Assembly: GCF_000720115.1 (NCBI RefSeq)
Contig: NZ_JOIR01000030.1
Coordinates: forward strand, 1-64,000
Source: Streptomyces sp. NRRL F-2580
GTDB lineage: Bacteria; Actinomycetota; Actinomycetes; Streptomycetales; Streptomycetaceae
Reading direction: 5' to 3'
DNA length: 64,000 nucleotides
The translations under genes were made by a program, and so were the position numbers. The notes beneath the pieces are model-generated. The model was not told the DNA's origin, did not search any database, and saw nothing but the letters and a program-made list of their open reading frames with translations. Of the stretch, positions 53,216 to 61,419 are shown in pieces. Every line of letters begins with the position of its first letter. Position 1 is the stretch's first letter.

Positions 53216-53563
53216 ATGTCCACCACTGCCGTTGTTTTCGCCCTGGTCGGCGCGTTCATGGTCGCCTTCTCGGCCGCCTCGGTCTTCTTCAAGGCCAAGT
53301 GGGTCGTGGAGCCGATGGTGGAGTACGGCGTCCCGCGCTCGTGGTGGAACCTGCTCGGTGCCGCCAAGGCGGCCGGGGCGGTGGGCCTGGTGGTCGGAGT
53401 GTTCGTACCGGCCGTCGGCATCGCCGCCGCGATCGGCATCGCCCTGTACTTCACCGGGGCCGTGATCACGGTGCTGCGGGCGAAGTCGTACGCCCACGTC
53501 GCCTTCCCGGTGATCTACGCGGCCCCCGCGGTCGTCGCCCTGGCGCTCGGCTTCAACGGCTGA
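53216..53563 (+). CDS. DoxX-family membrane protein
   Basis: A 115-residue protein with four helices: TTAVVFALVGAFMVAFSAASVFF, then WWNLLGAAKAAGAVGLVVGVFVPAVGIAAAIGIALYFTGAVITVLRAKSYAHVAFPVIYAAPAVVALAL. This is the DoxX-like pattern with the conserved K/R-x-A-G-A-x-G-L segment. Role unknown; relatives take part in redox or sulfur chemistry. GAGGGGAG precedes the ATG by about 7 bases. Confidence 0.9.
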   Translation: MSTTAVVFALVGAFMVAFSAASVFFKAKWVVEPMVEYGVPRSWWNLLGAAKAAGAVGLVVGVFVPAVGIAAAIGIALYFTGAVITVLRAKSYAHVAFPVIYAAPAVVALALGFNG

Positions 53564-53708
53564 GCAGTACCCCGACGGCGGTGCGGACGTCCTCGTCCTG
53601 GAGGAAGCTTCGCCGGCCGCCGTGCCGAGCCGCGGCCAGGCGGAGGACGAAGGGCAGCGCGGCCGAGGCGGCGGAGCAGCCCCAGCCACCCTGGTGGGAG
53701 AGCAGGTT
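53553..53708 (-). pseudogene. Possible remnant of a small HEAT-like hypothetical gene
   Basis: On the minus strand the frame ending at 53553 reads NLLSHQGGWGCSAASAALP, then FVLRLAAARHGGRRSFLQDED. This resembles the HQG-x-x-(S/A)A-x-AA-LPFL segment of a Streptomyces family of helical-repeat hypothetical proteins. No proper start or N-terminal part is seen, because the upstream DNA is the XRE gene. A decayed fragment is the simplest reading, but chance similarity is possible. Confidence 0.3.
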
Positions 53709-53747
53709 GGCCGGCGGGAGGCGGAGGGGAAGGCGCGTGGGAGATGC

Positions 53748-53766
53748 TGCAAGCAGTGCGCTTGCA
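53748..53766. promoter_or_regulatory. Palindrome just upstream of the XRE regulator
   Basis: The perfect inverted repeat TGCAAGC-AGTGC-GCTTGCA ends 30 bases before the regulator's ATG, within the expected promoter. It is a candidate operator for autoregulation by the XRE protein. Confidence 0.7.
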
Positions 53767-53796
53767 ATAGTTAGCACGATGGGGCAGGATCGCAGC

Positions 53797-54198
53797 ATGG
53801 CATCGCTCAACGTCGGAAACCTCGGCGAGTACCTCCGTGAGCAGCGTCGGCAGGCCCAGCTTTCGCTGCGGCAGCTGGCCGAGGCGGCGGGGGTGTCGAA
53901 TCCGTACCTGAGCCAGATCGAGCGCGGGCTGCGCAAGCCGAGCGCGGACATCCTCCAGCAGCTGGCCAAGGCGCTGCGGATTTCCGCGGAGACGCTGTAC
54001 GTGCAGGCCGGGATCCTGGATGAGCGGGACCCGGACGAGGTGGAGACGCGAGCCGTCATCCTCGCCGACCCGAGCATCAACGAGCGGCAGAAGCAGGTGC
54101 TGCTCCAGATCTACGAGTCGTTCCGCAAGGAGAACGCGCTCGACGTGCCTGCCGAACCCGCCGAACCCGCCGACGGGATGCCGTCGAAGACGAACTGA
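53797..54198 (+). CDS. XRE-family helix-turn-helix regulator (Rv0474-like)
   Basis: A 133-residue protein. The Cro/CI helix-turn-helix spans about 6-65: LGEYLREQRRQAQLSLRQLAEAAGVSNPYLSQIERGLRKPSADILQQLAKALRISAETLYVQAGIL. A helical C-terminus follows (INERQKQVLLQIYESFRKENAL). AGGA lies 7 bases before ATG 53797; an in-frame ATG at 53779 is the alternative. It precedes an HbhA-like gene, as Rv0474 precedes hbhA in M. tuberculosis. Confidence 0.92.
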   Translation: MASLNVGNLGEYLREQRRQAQLSLRQLAEAAGVSNPYLSQIERGLRKPSADILQQLAKALRISAETLYVQAGILDERDPDEVETRAVILADPSINERQKQVLLQIYESFRKENALDVPAEPAEPADGMPSKTN

Positions 54199-54221
54199 AG
54201 TTGATCCGGGAGGACCAGCAC

Positions 54222-54779
54222 ATGGCCATCGCCGATGACCTGAAGAAGACCCTCACCGACCCCACCCCCCTCTACTTCGCCGCCGGTACGGCCGACTTGG
54301 CCGTGCAGCAGGCCAAGAAGGTGCCCGAGCTGATCGAGCAGCTGCGCGCCGAGGCCCCCGCGCGCATCGAGGCCGTGAAGAACACGGACCCGAAGGCCGT
54401 GCAGGAGGCCCTGACCGCCAAGGTCGCCGAGGTGTTCGGCGCGATCGACCCGAAGAAGCTCGGGGAGAGCGCCCAGGACCTGGCGCTGCGCGGTGTGGGC
54501 GTGGCCGCGGAGTACGCGGTGCGCGCCAAGGAGACGTACGACAAGGTCGCCGAGCACGGCGAGCAGGCCGTGCGGACCTGGCGGGGCGAGTTCTCCGAGG
54601 AGATCGTCGACATCGCCGTGGCCGTCGAGCCCGAGCCGGCGGCGGCCGAGCCGGCCGCCGCGTCCGAGTCCGGGTCCGAGCCGGTGGCCGCCGACGAGGA
54701 GAAGCCGGCCGCGAGGAAGCCCGTCGCGCGCCGGAACTCGGCCAAGAAGGCCGCCGTCACGGCGGACGACGCGAGCTGA
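54222..54779 (+). CDS. HbhA-like coiled-coil protein
   Basis: A 185-residue protein. The N-terminus (LKKTLTDPTPLYFAAGTADLAVQQAKKVPELIEQLRAEAP) and a long helical middle (about 40-130) resemble mycobacterial heparin-binding hemagglutinin HbhA. The C-terminus is Glu/Ala-rich then Lys/Arg/Ala-rich (ARKPVARRNSAKKAAV), like the HbhA lysine tail but shorter. The first 20 residues may be a hydrophobic anchor. It lies 23 bases after the XRE gene; GGGAGG precedes the ATG. Adhesion is not implied in a soil organism; a membrane-associated role is more likely. Confidence 0.85.
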   Translation: MAIADDLKKTLTDPTPLYFAAGTADLAVQQAKKVPELIEQLRAEAPARIEAVKNTDPKAVQEALTAKVAEVFGAIDPKKLGESAQDLALRGVGVAAEYAVRAKETYDKVAEHGEQAVRTWRGEFSEEIVDIAVAVEPEPAAAEPAAASESGSEPVAADEEKPAARKPVARRNSAKKAAVTADDAS

Positions 54780-54799
54780 ACCGGAACCGCATGAGCGAC

Positions 54800-54834
54800 A
54801 ACGGGCCGGGCACCCTTCGGGGGCCCGGCCCGTT
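54800..54834 (+). terminator. Terminator after the HbhA-like gene
   Basis: A GC-rich hairpin (AACGGGCCGGG paired with CCCGGCCCGTT, loop region CACCCTTCGGGGG) lies 20 bases after the stop codon. Confidence 0.85.
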
Positions 54835-54921
54835 GGAGTTCATGAGGGCGCCCGTGCCGGTAGCGTGGAGCCGGGTGGCATCGGAAGTGCGAAGCGCAGG
54901 CACGAGAAGGCGGTCGAAGCG

Positions 54922-55266
54922 ATGTTGATGGACGGGTTCGATCGGGGCGTGCTCCCGCTGTTCGGGTACGCCATGCTGCTGCTCGCCGTCGCGGCCTTCG
55001 TGATCGCGCTGCTGGCGCGCGAGGACGCGTACCGGGCCGCCGACAAGCAGACCAAGACCTTCTGGCTGGTCATCCTAGGCGTCACCGTCCTGGTGGACGC
55101 CTTCCTGGGGATGCTCTTCCTGCAGATCGCCGGTTTGGTCGCGACCATCGTGTTCTTCGTCGACGTACGCCCCGCCCTCAAGCAGGTCTCGGGCGGCGGT
55201 CGCGGCGGCCGGCGCGGCGGCAGCAGCAGTGACGGGCCGTACGGGCCCTACAACGGCGGCCGCTAG
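54922..55266 (+). CDS. DUF2516 membrane protein (Rv0476-like)
   Basis: A 114-residue protein with three helices: LFGYAMLLLAVAAFVIALLA, FWLVILGVTVLVDAFLGML and FLQIAGLVATIVFFV, then VRPALKQV and a Gly/Arg/Ser tail. The DAYRAADKQTKTFW loop is typical of DUF2516. It sits after the HbhA-like gene just as Rv0476 does after hbhA. An ATG two codons downstream is an alternative start. Confidence 0.9.
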   Translation: MLMDGFDRGVLPLFGYAMLLLAVAAFVIALLAREDAYRAADKQTKTFWLVILGVTVLVDAFLGMLFLQIAGLVATIVFFVDVRPALKQVSGGGRGGRRGGSSSDGPYGPYNGGR

Positions 55267-55281
55267 CCCCTGGCGGCGCCG

Positions 55282-55338
55282 GCCCCTGCCGCGGCCGGTA
55301 GCCCCTGCCGCGGCCGCTAGCCCCTGCCGCGGCCGGCC
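55282..55338. repeat. 19-bp tandem repeat between convergent genes
   Basis: Three copies of GCCCCTGCCGCGGCCGSTA (55282-55300, 55301-55319, 55320-55338), preceded by a degenerate copy, fill the gap between the DUF2516 gene and the convergent phosphatase gene. The central CCGCGG is self-complementary. Confidence 0.92.
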
Positions 55339-55356
55339 GGGCCAGCCGCCCGGCGG

Positions 55357-56718
55357 TCAGCCCTCGGCGCGGGAGAGCAGGACCACGGCCACGTCGTCGG
55401 TGAGCTCGCCGCCGTTGAGGCGCCGGGCCTCGGTGACGGAGGCCTCCAGCAGACCCTCGCCGCTCAGCCCGCGCTCCAAGTGGCGGTTGATCATGTCGAC
55501 CATACCGTCCTGGCCCAGCCGCTCCTTGCCCTCGCCGATCCTGCCCTCGATGAGGCCGTCGGTGTAGAGCATCAGGCTCCAGGTGCCGCCCAGCTCGACC
55601 TGGCGGCGCGGCCAGCGGGCCTTGGGCAGCAGGCCGAGGGCCGGACCGCTGTTCTCGTACGGGAGCAGGCGCGCGCGGCGGCCCGGCCGGGAGATCAGCG
55701 GGGCCGGGTGGCCGGCCAGGCACAGGCCCGCGCGGCGGCCGTCCGGGGCGATGTCGACGGTGCAGAGGGTCGCGAAGATCTCCTCGTTCGGGCGTTCCAC
55801 CTCCAGGACCTCCTGGAGGGTGGCCAGCAGGTCGTCGCCGCACAGGCCGGCCAGCGTCAGGGCGCGCCAGGCGATGCGGAGCTCGACGCCGAGGGCGGCC
55901 TCGTCGGGGCCGTGGCCGCAGACGTCGCCGATCATGGCGTGGACGGTGCCGTCGGGGGTGCGGACGGTGTCGTAGAAGTCGCCGCCGAGGAGGGCCCGGC
56001 TGCGGCCGGGGCGGTAACGGGCGGCGAAGCGGAGGTCGGAGCCCTCCAGGAGCGGCGTGGGGAGCAGACCGCGTTCCAGGCGGGCGTTCTCCTGGGCGCG
56101 CAGTTTCGATTCTGCAAGTTTGTACTGGGCGATGTCGGCCCGTTTTCTCTCCACGGCGTAGCGGATGGCGCGGCTCAGCAGCCGGCCGTCCAGCTCGTCC
56201 CGGAAGAGGAAGTCCTGCGCGCCGACACGGACGGCCTCGGCGGCGCGCTCGGCGTCGTCCTCGCCGGTGAGGACGAGGACGGCGTGCCGGGGCGCGATGC
56301 GCAGCACCTGGCGGAGGGCGGCCAGCCGGTCCACGGCGGTGGCCGTGCCGGCGCCGGCGGCTCCCGGCACGGCCGGTACTCCCGCCATGCGGGCGCTGCC
56401 GTCCGGGAGGGACAGGTCGAGGAGGATGCAGTGCACGTCGGGGGTGAGCAGCCGCTCGGCCTCGGTGAGGTTGCGGGCGGTGCGGAGCCGGATGCGGTGG
56501 CCGTCGGCGTCGAGGATCTCGGGGACGGTGAGACCGCCGGCCGGGTCGTCCTCGATGACCAGGAGGGTCAGCGGGACCGTGTGAGGGGTCGCTTGCGGAG
56601 TCGCCTGCGGGGTCGCTTGCGCGACGGCGGTGGCGGTGGGCGGTGCGGCGGTGTGCAGAACGGCCTGACCGCCCTCCGTGGCCGGGGTGTCCCTCTGCCG
56701 CGGTACGGGTACGGACAT
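55357..56718 (-). CDS. Receiver domain - PP2C (SpoIIE-type) phosphatase
   Basis: A 453-residue protein. A Thr/Ala/Gln/Pro-rich N-terminus with QATP repeats (about 1-48) leads to a response-regulator receiver domain (LLVIEDDPAGG, acceptor D in CILLDLSLPDG, conserved VLTGEDDAERAAEAVRVGAQDFLFRDEL). A short coiled-coil linker follows, then the PP2C domain with metal ligands in LLGGDFYDT, IGDVCGHGPDEAAL and DDVAVVLL. These proteins usually dephosphorylate anti-sigma antagonists; the receiver would switch activity. No kinase or anti-sigma gene is adjacent. Confidence 0.93.
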   Translation of the reverse strand: MSVPVPRQRDTPATEGGQAVLHTAAPPTATAVAQATPQATPQATPHTVPLTLLVIEDDPAGGLTVPEILDADGHRIRLRTARNLTEAERLLTPDVHCILLDLSLPDGSARMAGVPAVPGAAGAGTATAVDRLAALRQVLRIAPRHAVLVLTGEDDAERAAEAVRVGAQDFLFRDELDGRLLSRAIRYAVERKRADIAQYKLAESKLRAQENARLERGLLPTPLLEGSDLRFAARYRPGRSRALLGGDFYDTVRTPDGTVHAMIGDVCGHGPDEAALGVELRIAWRALTLAGLCGDDLLATLQEVLEVERPNEEIFATLCTVDIAPDGRRAGLCLAGHPAPLISRPGRRARLLPYENSGPALGLLPKARWPRRQVELGGTWSLMLYTDGLIEGRIGEGKERLGQDGMVDMINRHLERGLSGEGLLEASVTEARRLNGGELTDDVAVVLLSRAEG

Positions 56719-56940
56719 CGTCTCCGGTTCCTTCCCTCCCCCCGAGGGTGCGCTCGTCCGCAGACCCTAGCGGTCCCGGCCCGGCGAACGGAATGCCGTT
56801 CCGGGTCGGGGCCTCCGGCATATGCCGTTATCGCGGGGGAAAAACGGCCTCACTGATGACAAAGGTCACGGTGGGGCCGCAGTCCGTCCCGCCTAGCGAG
56901 ACGTCTTGCACGCCTCCCGGGTTGCCTCGGCGCGCGGATC

Positions 56941-56990
56941 CAGCCCGTCCGGCGTTTGAGGACCGGGGTCCGGGGCGGAGCCCCGGCCTC
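56941..56990. repeat. Copy of the GC-rich intergenic repeat (reverse orientation)
   Basis: The sequence CCGGCGTTTGAGGACCGG and the following GGGGCGGAGCCCC are the reverse complement of the repeats at 28131 and 8949. It lies in the 338-base gap (56719-57056) between two minus-strand genes; I see no gene there. Confidence 0.88.
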
Positions 56991-57056
56991 CCGGCCCGGC
57001 CGCACGAGCGAGGCCGGGGCCGGGGCCGGGGAGAGCCGTCGGCTCCCCGCCAGGGG

Positions 57057-58157
57057 CTACGCGTCGGGGCGGACCACGGCCTTGATCGGCATGGAGCCCG
57101 CGCCCGCCATCGTCACGTTGCGGCCGGGGCGCGGGGCGTGGACCATCGCGCCGTCGCCGACGTACATGCCGACGTGGCTCGCGTCGTCGAAGTAGATGAT
57201 CAGGTCGCCCGGGCGCATGTCCTTGAGCGCGACCTTCGGCAGCAGCCGCAGCTGCTCCTGCGAGGTGCGCGGGATGCCCCGGCCCGCCGCCAGCCAGGCC
57301 TGCGAGGTCAGTCCGGAGCAGTCGAACGAGCCCGGACCCTCGGCGCCCCACTCGTACGGCTTGCCCATCTGCGCCGTGGCGAACTGCACGGCCCGCTTGC
57401 CGGCCTCCGTCGCCTTGCCGTTGACGTCCTTCATCGCGCCCGTCGACAGCCACGCCGTCTGCGCCTTGTACTGGGCTTCCTGCTCCAGCTGGATCAGCCG
57501 GGCCTTCTCCTCGGCCTCCAGCTTGCTCTCCAGCTCCTCCGCCGCCTTGATCTTCTCCTGGATCTGTTTCTTCGAGTCCTCCTGCTTGACCCGGTTGGCC
57601 TCCAGCGTCTTCCAGCGGTCACTCGCCTCCTGGGCGTACCGCTGCAACTCGCTCTGGGTCCGGCTCAGTTCGGAGAGGAGGTCCGAGGTGGCCTTCTCCC
57701 CCTGGCGCAGCCGGCCCGCCCCGTCGAGGAACTGGCCCGGGCTGTCGCTCAGCGCCAGCTGCGCGCCCGGCGGCAGGCCGCCGGAGCGGTACTGGGCGCG
57801 GGCGGCCGCGCCCGCCCGGCTCTTGAGGGTGGTGATCCGCTCCTGGCCGGCGACGACCAGGTTGGCGATCTCGACGATCTTGTCCGACTGGGCCTTGGTC
57901 TCGGCCTCGGCGAGGTTGTAGGCGTCCGTGGCGGTGCCCGCCTGCCGGTAGAGCTCCTCGATGTCCTTGCGGACCTGTTCGAGGGACTTGCCGCCCGGTC
58001 CGGGCAGCGGAGCGGCGGGATCCCGGGGCGAGGCCGGTGCGGCGGGAGCACTCGGCGTCGCGTACGCCACACCCGCCGCGAGACCCGGCGCCGTCAGTAT
58101 CGCCATCGCGCACAACAGCACGAGCGAGCTTGCGCCTCGTCGCCTTACGGTCCCCAT
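57057..58157 (-). CDS. NlpC/P60 peptidoglycan hydrolase with coiled coil
   Basis: A 366-residue exported enzyme. The signal peptide spans about 1-33 (SLVLLCAMAILTAPGLAAGVAYA). A long helical region (about 50-235, KSLEQVRKDIEELYRQAGTATDAY...KKQIQEKIKAAEELESKLEAEEKARLIQLE) resembles the N-terminal coil of RipA-like proteins. The C-terminal domain has catalytic Cys in GSFDCSGLTSQAW, His in SHVGMYVGDGAMVHAP and a following polar residue. It cuts stem peptides, probably during growth or sporulation. ATG 58157 is used; GTG 58172, with GAGG 10 bases upstream, is a real alternative. Confidence 0.93.
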   Translation of the reverse strand: MGTVRRRGASSLVLLCAMAILTAPGLAAGVAYATPSAPAAPASPRDPAAPLPGPGGKSLEQVRKDIEELYRQAGTATDAYNLAEAETKAQSDKIVEIANLVVAGQERITTLKSRAGAAARAQYRSGGLPPGAQLALSDSPGQFLDGAGRLRQGEKATSDLLSELSRTQSELQRYAQEASDRWKTLEANRVKQEDSKKQIQEKIKAAEELESKLEAEEKARLIQLEQEAQYKAQTAWLSTGAMKDVNGKATEAGKRAVQFATAQMGKPYEWGAEGPGSFDCSGLTSQAWLAAGRGIPRTSQEQLRLLPKVALKDMRPGDLIIYFDDASHVGMYVGDGAMVHAPRPGRNVTMAGAGSMPIKAVVRPDA

Positions 58158-58387
58158 GGTCCCCCCAGGCACCCGTGTCAGACCTCGTACCAGATCTGAC
58201 TATTCATCAGTAACTTCCCACTGCCATCGGGATGGTGCCACGAGTCGATGAATTCCGACACCCTTGTGGATGCCTTTCCGATCTTGTCCGCCCCAACGGA
58301 CGCCGTGCCCCTGCCCCTCACGGACCAACGGCCCGCCCGCACCCCCGGTTCCCCACCCGCACCCCGGGTTCTCCGTCGGCACCGCTT

Positions 58388-59221
58388 TCACCCCACAGGC
58401 CGCAACGCCTCCCAGCGCACCGTCAGTTCCCCCTGCCGCCACCGCCCCGGCCCGTCCGCCAGCGGCCAGTCGACGGCCAGCGCCCGCGCCGTGCGGATCC
58501 AGCGCTGCCGCGCCCCGTACGAGGCGTACGGGGCCGCCGCCGCCCACGCCCGGTCGAAGTCGCGCAGGAACGCGTGCACCGGCTCGCCCGGCACGTTCCG
58601 GTGGATCAGCGCCTTCGGCAGCCGCTCCGCCAGGTCCGAGGGGCGCTCCAGGGAGCCCAGCCGGGTCGCGAACGTCACCGTGCGCGCCCCCTCCGGGCCC
58701 AGTGCCACCCACACGTGCCGCCGTCCGATCTCGTCGCAGGTCCCCTCCACCAGCAGCCCGTCCGGCGCCAGCCGCGCGCACAGCCGCGCCCACACCTCCG
58801 CGACCTGCTCCTCGTCGTACTGGCGCAGCACGTTCGCCGCGCGGATCAGCGCGGGACGCGCCCCGCCGTCCAGCGGGACCTCGAAGCCCCCGTGCCGGAA
58901 GCTCAGACCCTCCCGCTCGTACGGCTTCGCCCCCGCCACCCGCGCCGGCTCGATCTCGATGCCGACCACCCGCACCCGCGGCGCCGCCTCCCGCAGCCGC
59001 GCCAGCAGCTCCACCGCCGTCCACGGCGCCGCCCCGTAGCCGAGGTCCACCGCGACCGGCGCCTGCGCGCGACGCAGCGCCGCGCCGTGCGCGGCCGCGA
59101 TCCAGCGGTCCATCCGGCGCAACCGGTTCGGATTCGTCGTCCCCCGCGTCACCGAGCCCACGGGGCGACCAGGGGCGCGACCGGGCGCGCGGCTGGTGGG
59201 CGGGGTGGTGCGGGAGGCCAT
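58388..59221 (-). CDS. SAM-dependent methyltransferase-like protein
   Basis: A 277-residue protein. After an Arg/Pro-rich start comes NPNRLRRMDRWIAAAHGAALRRA, a motif I-like VAVDLGYGAAPWTAVELLARLR, acidic VVGIEIEPARV, RAANVLRQYDEEQVAEVWARLCARLAPDGLLVEGTCDEIGRRHVWVAL and HRNVPGEPVHAFLRDFDRAWA. The substrate is unknown. ATG 59221 lacks a Shine-Dalgarno sequence; TACCCT on the minus strand (59233-59228) lies 6 bases upstream, so it is probably leaderless. It is divergent from mshA. Confidence 0.87.
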   Translation of the reverse strand: MASRTTPPTSRAPGRAPGRPVGSVTRGTTNPNRLRRMDRWIAAAHGAALRRAQAPVAVDLGYGAAPWTAVELLARLREAAPRVRVVGIEIEPARVAGAKPYEREGLSFRHGGFEVPLDGGARPALIRAANVLRQYDEEQVAEVWARLCARLAPDGLLVEGTCDEIGRRHVWVALGPEGARTVTFATRLGSLERPSDLAERLPKALIHRNVPGEPVHAFLRDFDRAWAAAAPYASYGARQRWIRTARALAVDWPLADGPGRWRQGELTVRWEALRPVG

Positions 59222-59469
59222 GAGCCGAGGGTAAGCGGAGCGCCCGCGTCGCATGAAAACCGGCGGTGCCCGAGAAAAGCGGGGAAACCGCGAGGAAAAC
59301 CGGAGACCCCGGAATGCGGGGGACCGCCATTCGGGTTGCACTCCTTGCAGGGCGCCTCGCGCGCCCTCGCAGGCATGCCGTCCGGTCATGCCGCCCGCCA
59401 GGCCGTCAGGCCGTTCGTCATGCCGTCCGAGCGTTTCGCACACCGTCCGAGCCGAGAGGAACTGCTCCC

Positions 59470-60852
59470 TTGAGCCAGTACGTGTCCCGCCTCGGCGGCA
59501 GCCTCAGCGGCCGCCTCGCCGCCGCCCGTGCCACCCGCCACGAGCCGCCGCGACTGCGCCTGCCCGCCGTGGGCCACCACCGCAAGCCGCGCCGCGTGGC
59601 CATGCTCAGCGTGCACACCTCGCCGCTGCACCAGCCCGGCACCGGCGACGCCGGCGGGATGAACGTCTACATCGTGGAGCTGGCCAAGCGGCTCGCCGCG
59701 ATCAACATCGAGGTCGAGATCTTCACCCGGGCCACCACCGGCGGGCTGCCGCCCGTGGTCGAGCTGGCCCCCGGGGTCCTCGTACGGCACGTGGACGCGG
59801 GCCCGTACGAAGGCCTCGCCAAGGAAGAGCTCCCGGCCCAGCTGTGCGCCTTCACCCACGGCGTGATGCAGGCCTGGGCCGGCCACCGGCCCGGCTACTA
59901 CGACCTGGTCCACTCCCACTACTGGCTCTCCGGCCACGTGGGCTGGCTCGCCGCCGAACGCTGGGGCGTGCCCCTCGTCCACGCCATGCACACCATGGCC
60001 AAGGTCAAGAACGCGGCGCTCGCCGAGGGCGACACCCCCGAACCGGCCGCCCGCGTCATCGGCGAGACCCAGATCGTGGCCGCCGCCGACCGCCTCATCG
60101 CGAACACCGCCGAGGAGGCCGACGAACTCGTCCGGCACTACGAGGCCGACCCCGGCAAGGTGGCCGTCGTCCACCCCGGCGTGAACCTCGACCGCTTCAC
60201 GGTCGGCGACGGCCGGGCCGCCGCCCGCGCCCGCCTCGGCCTGCCGCAGGACGCCGTCATCCCGCTCTTCGCCGGGCGCATCCAGCCGCTGAAGGCCCCC
60301 GACATCCTGCTGCGCGCCGTAGCCGTCCTGGTCGACCAGGACCCCTCGCTGCGCCGCCGCCTCTTCGTCCCCGTCGTCGGCGGCCCCAGCGGCAGCGGCC
60401 TCGCCAAGCCGGAGGGCCTGCAGAAGCTCGCCGCGAAGCTCGGCATCGCCGACCTCGTGCACTTCCACCCGCCGGTGGCGCAGGACGGCCTCGCGGACTG
60501 GTTCCGGGCGGCGTCCGTGCTGGTCATGCCCTCGTACAGCGAATCGTTCGGGCTCGTCGCGATAGAGGCCCAGGCCGCCGGTACGCCGGTGCTCGCGGCC
60601 GAGGTCGGCGGACTGCCCGTCGCCGTCAACGACGGGGTCACGGGCATCCTCGTACCCGGGCACGATCCGGCGGACTACGCGCGGGAGCTGCGGCGCTTCG
60701 TGGACGATCCCGCGCTCGCGGACCGGATGGGCGGCGAGGCGGCGCGGCACGCGCAGTTCTTCGGCTGGGACACGGCGGCGGGCGGCACGGCCGACGTCTA
60801 CACGGCGGCCATGCATGATCACCGCCGTCGCGTACGCTCCCACCATGGCTGA
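59470..60852 (+). CDS. mshA: D-inositol-3-phosphate glycosyltransferase (mycothiol)
   Basis: A 460-residue GT4 glycosyltransferase that joins UDP-GlcNAc to inositol 3-phosphate, the first step of mycothiol synthesis. Typical MshA sequence includes [99 protein letters not shown] and the E-x7-E motif in [20 protein letters not shown]. The start is TTG 59470, with AGAGGA about 9 bases upstream and the family N-terminus SQYVSRLGG. It overlaps the next gene by 8 bases. Confidence 0.95.
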   Translation: MSQYVSRLGGSLSGRLAAARATRHEPPRLRLPAVGHHRKPRRVAMLSVHTSPLHQPGTGDAGGMNVYIVELAKRLAAINIEVEIFTRATTGGLPPVVELAPGVLVRHVDAGPYEGLAKEELPAQLCAFTHGVMQAWAGHRPGYYDLVHSHYWLSGHVGWLAAERWGVPLVHAMHTMAKVKNAALAEGDTPEPAARVIGETQIVAAADRLIANTAEEADELVRHYEADPGKVAVVHPGVNLDRFTVGDGRAAARARLGLPQDAVIPLFAGRIQPLKAPDILLRAVAVLVDQDPSLRRRLFVPVVGGPSGSGLAKPEGLQKLAAKLGIADLVHFHPPVAQDGLADWFRAASVLVMPSYSESFGLVAIEAQAAGTPVLAAEVGGLPVAVNDGVTGILVPGHDPADYARELRRFVDDPALADRMGGEAARHAQFFGWDTAAGGTADVYTAAMHDHRRRVRSHHG

Positions 60853-61336
60853 CGCTGACACCGCCGGAATCATCGAAGCGACCCTGACCGGCGCGGAACT
60901 GAGCTGGGAGTGCCCCTCCCCGGGCACGTACGTCGTCCAGCTCCCCGGCACCCGCAAGCTGAGCACCACCTGCTCGCTCCGGGTCGGAAGGCACTCCCTC
61001 TCGGTGAACGCCTTCGTGATCCGCCACCCCGACGAGAACGAGGCGGGCGTCCACCGCTGGCTGCTGGAGCGCAACCTCAAGCTGTTCGGGATGGCGTACG
61101 CGGTGGACCGCCTCGGTGACGTCTACCTGACGGCCCGGCTCCCGCTGTCGGTCGTCACGGCGGAGGAACTGGACCGCCTCCTCGGCACGGTCCTGGAGGC
61201 GGCGGACGGCTCCTTCAACACCCTGCTGGAGCTGGGCTTCGCGAGCGCGATCCGCCGCGAGTACGAATGGCGCGTCTCCCGCGGCGAACCGACCTTCAAC
61301 CTCGACGCCTTCAAACACCTGACGCAGCCGTCGTAA
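60845..61336 (+). CDS. YbjN-domain protein (Rv0487-like)
   Basis: A 163-residue protein of the YbjN/T3SS-chaperone-like family: [66 protein letters not shown]. Its ATG lies inside the mshA 3' end (8-base overlap). TACGCT (60833-60838) 6 bases before the ATG may also give a leaderless transcript. The same neighbour follows mshA in M. tuberculosis. Function unknown. Confidence 0.9.
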   Translation: MADADTAGIIEATLTGAELSWECPSPGTYVVQLPGTRKLSTTCSLRVGRHSLSVNAFVIRHPDENEAGVHRWLLERNLKLFGMAYAVDRLGDVYLTARLPLSVVTAEELDRLLGTVLEAADGSFNTLLELGFASAIRREYEWRVSRGEPTFNLDAFKHLTQPS

Positions 61337-61356
61337 TCGGGCGCCGCCGCGCAATT

Positions 61357-61400
61357 CCAGCCCCGCCGGCGTTTGAGGCGTGAGGTCTGGGGCGGAGGAC
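61357..61400. repeat. Partial copy of the GC-rich intergenic repeat
   Basis: CCAGCCCCGCCGGCGTTTGA, followed by GGCGTGAGGTCTGGGGCGG, is a reverse-orientation copy that has lost part of its hairpin element. It lies between the YbjN gene and the convergent MFS gene. Confidence 0.85.
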
Positions 61401-61419
61401 CAGCAGCGGCGCAGCCGCG

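Noticed and set aside
57057..58387. Possible ydaO-type (c-di-AMP) riboswitch before the NlpC/P60 gene
   Set aside because: Such elements precede some Streptomyces cell-wall hydrolase genes, but the upstream region (58158-58387) is short and shows none of the expected long structured leader.
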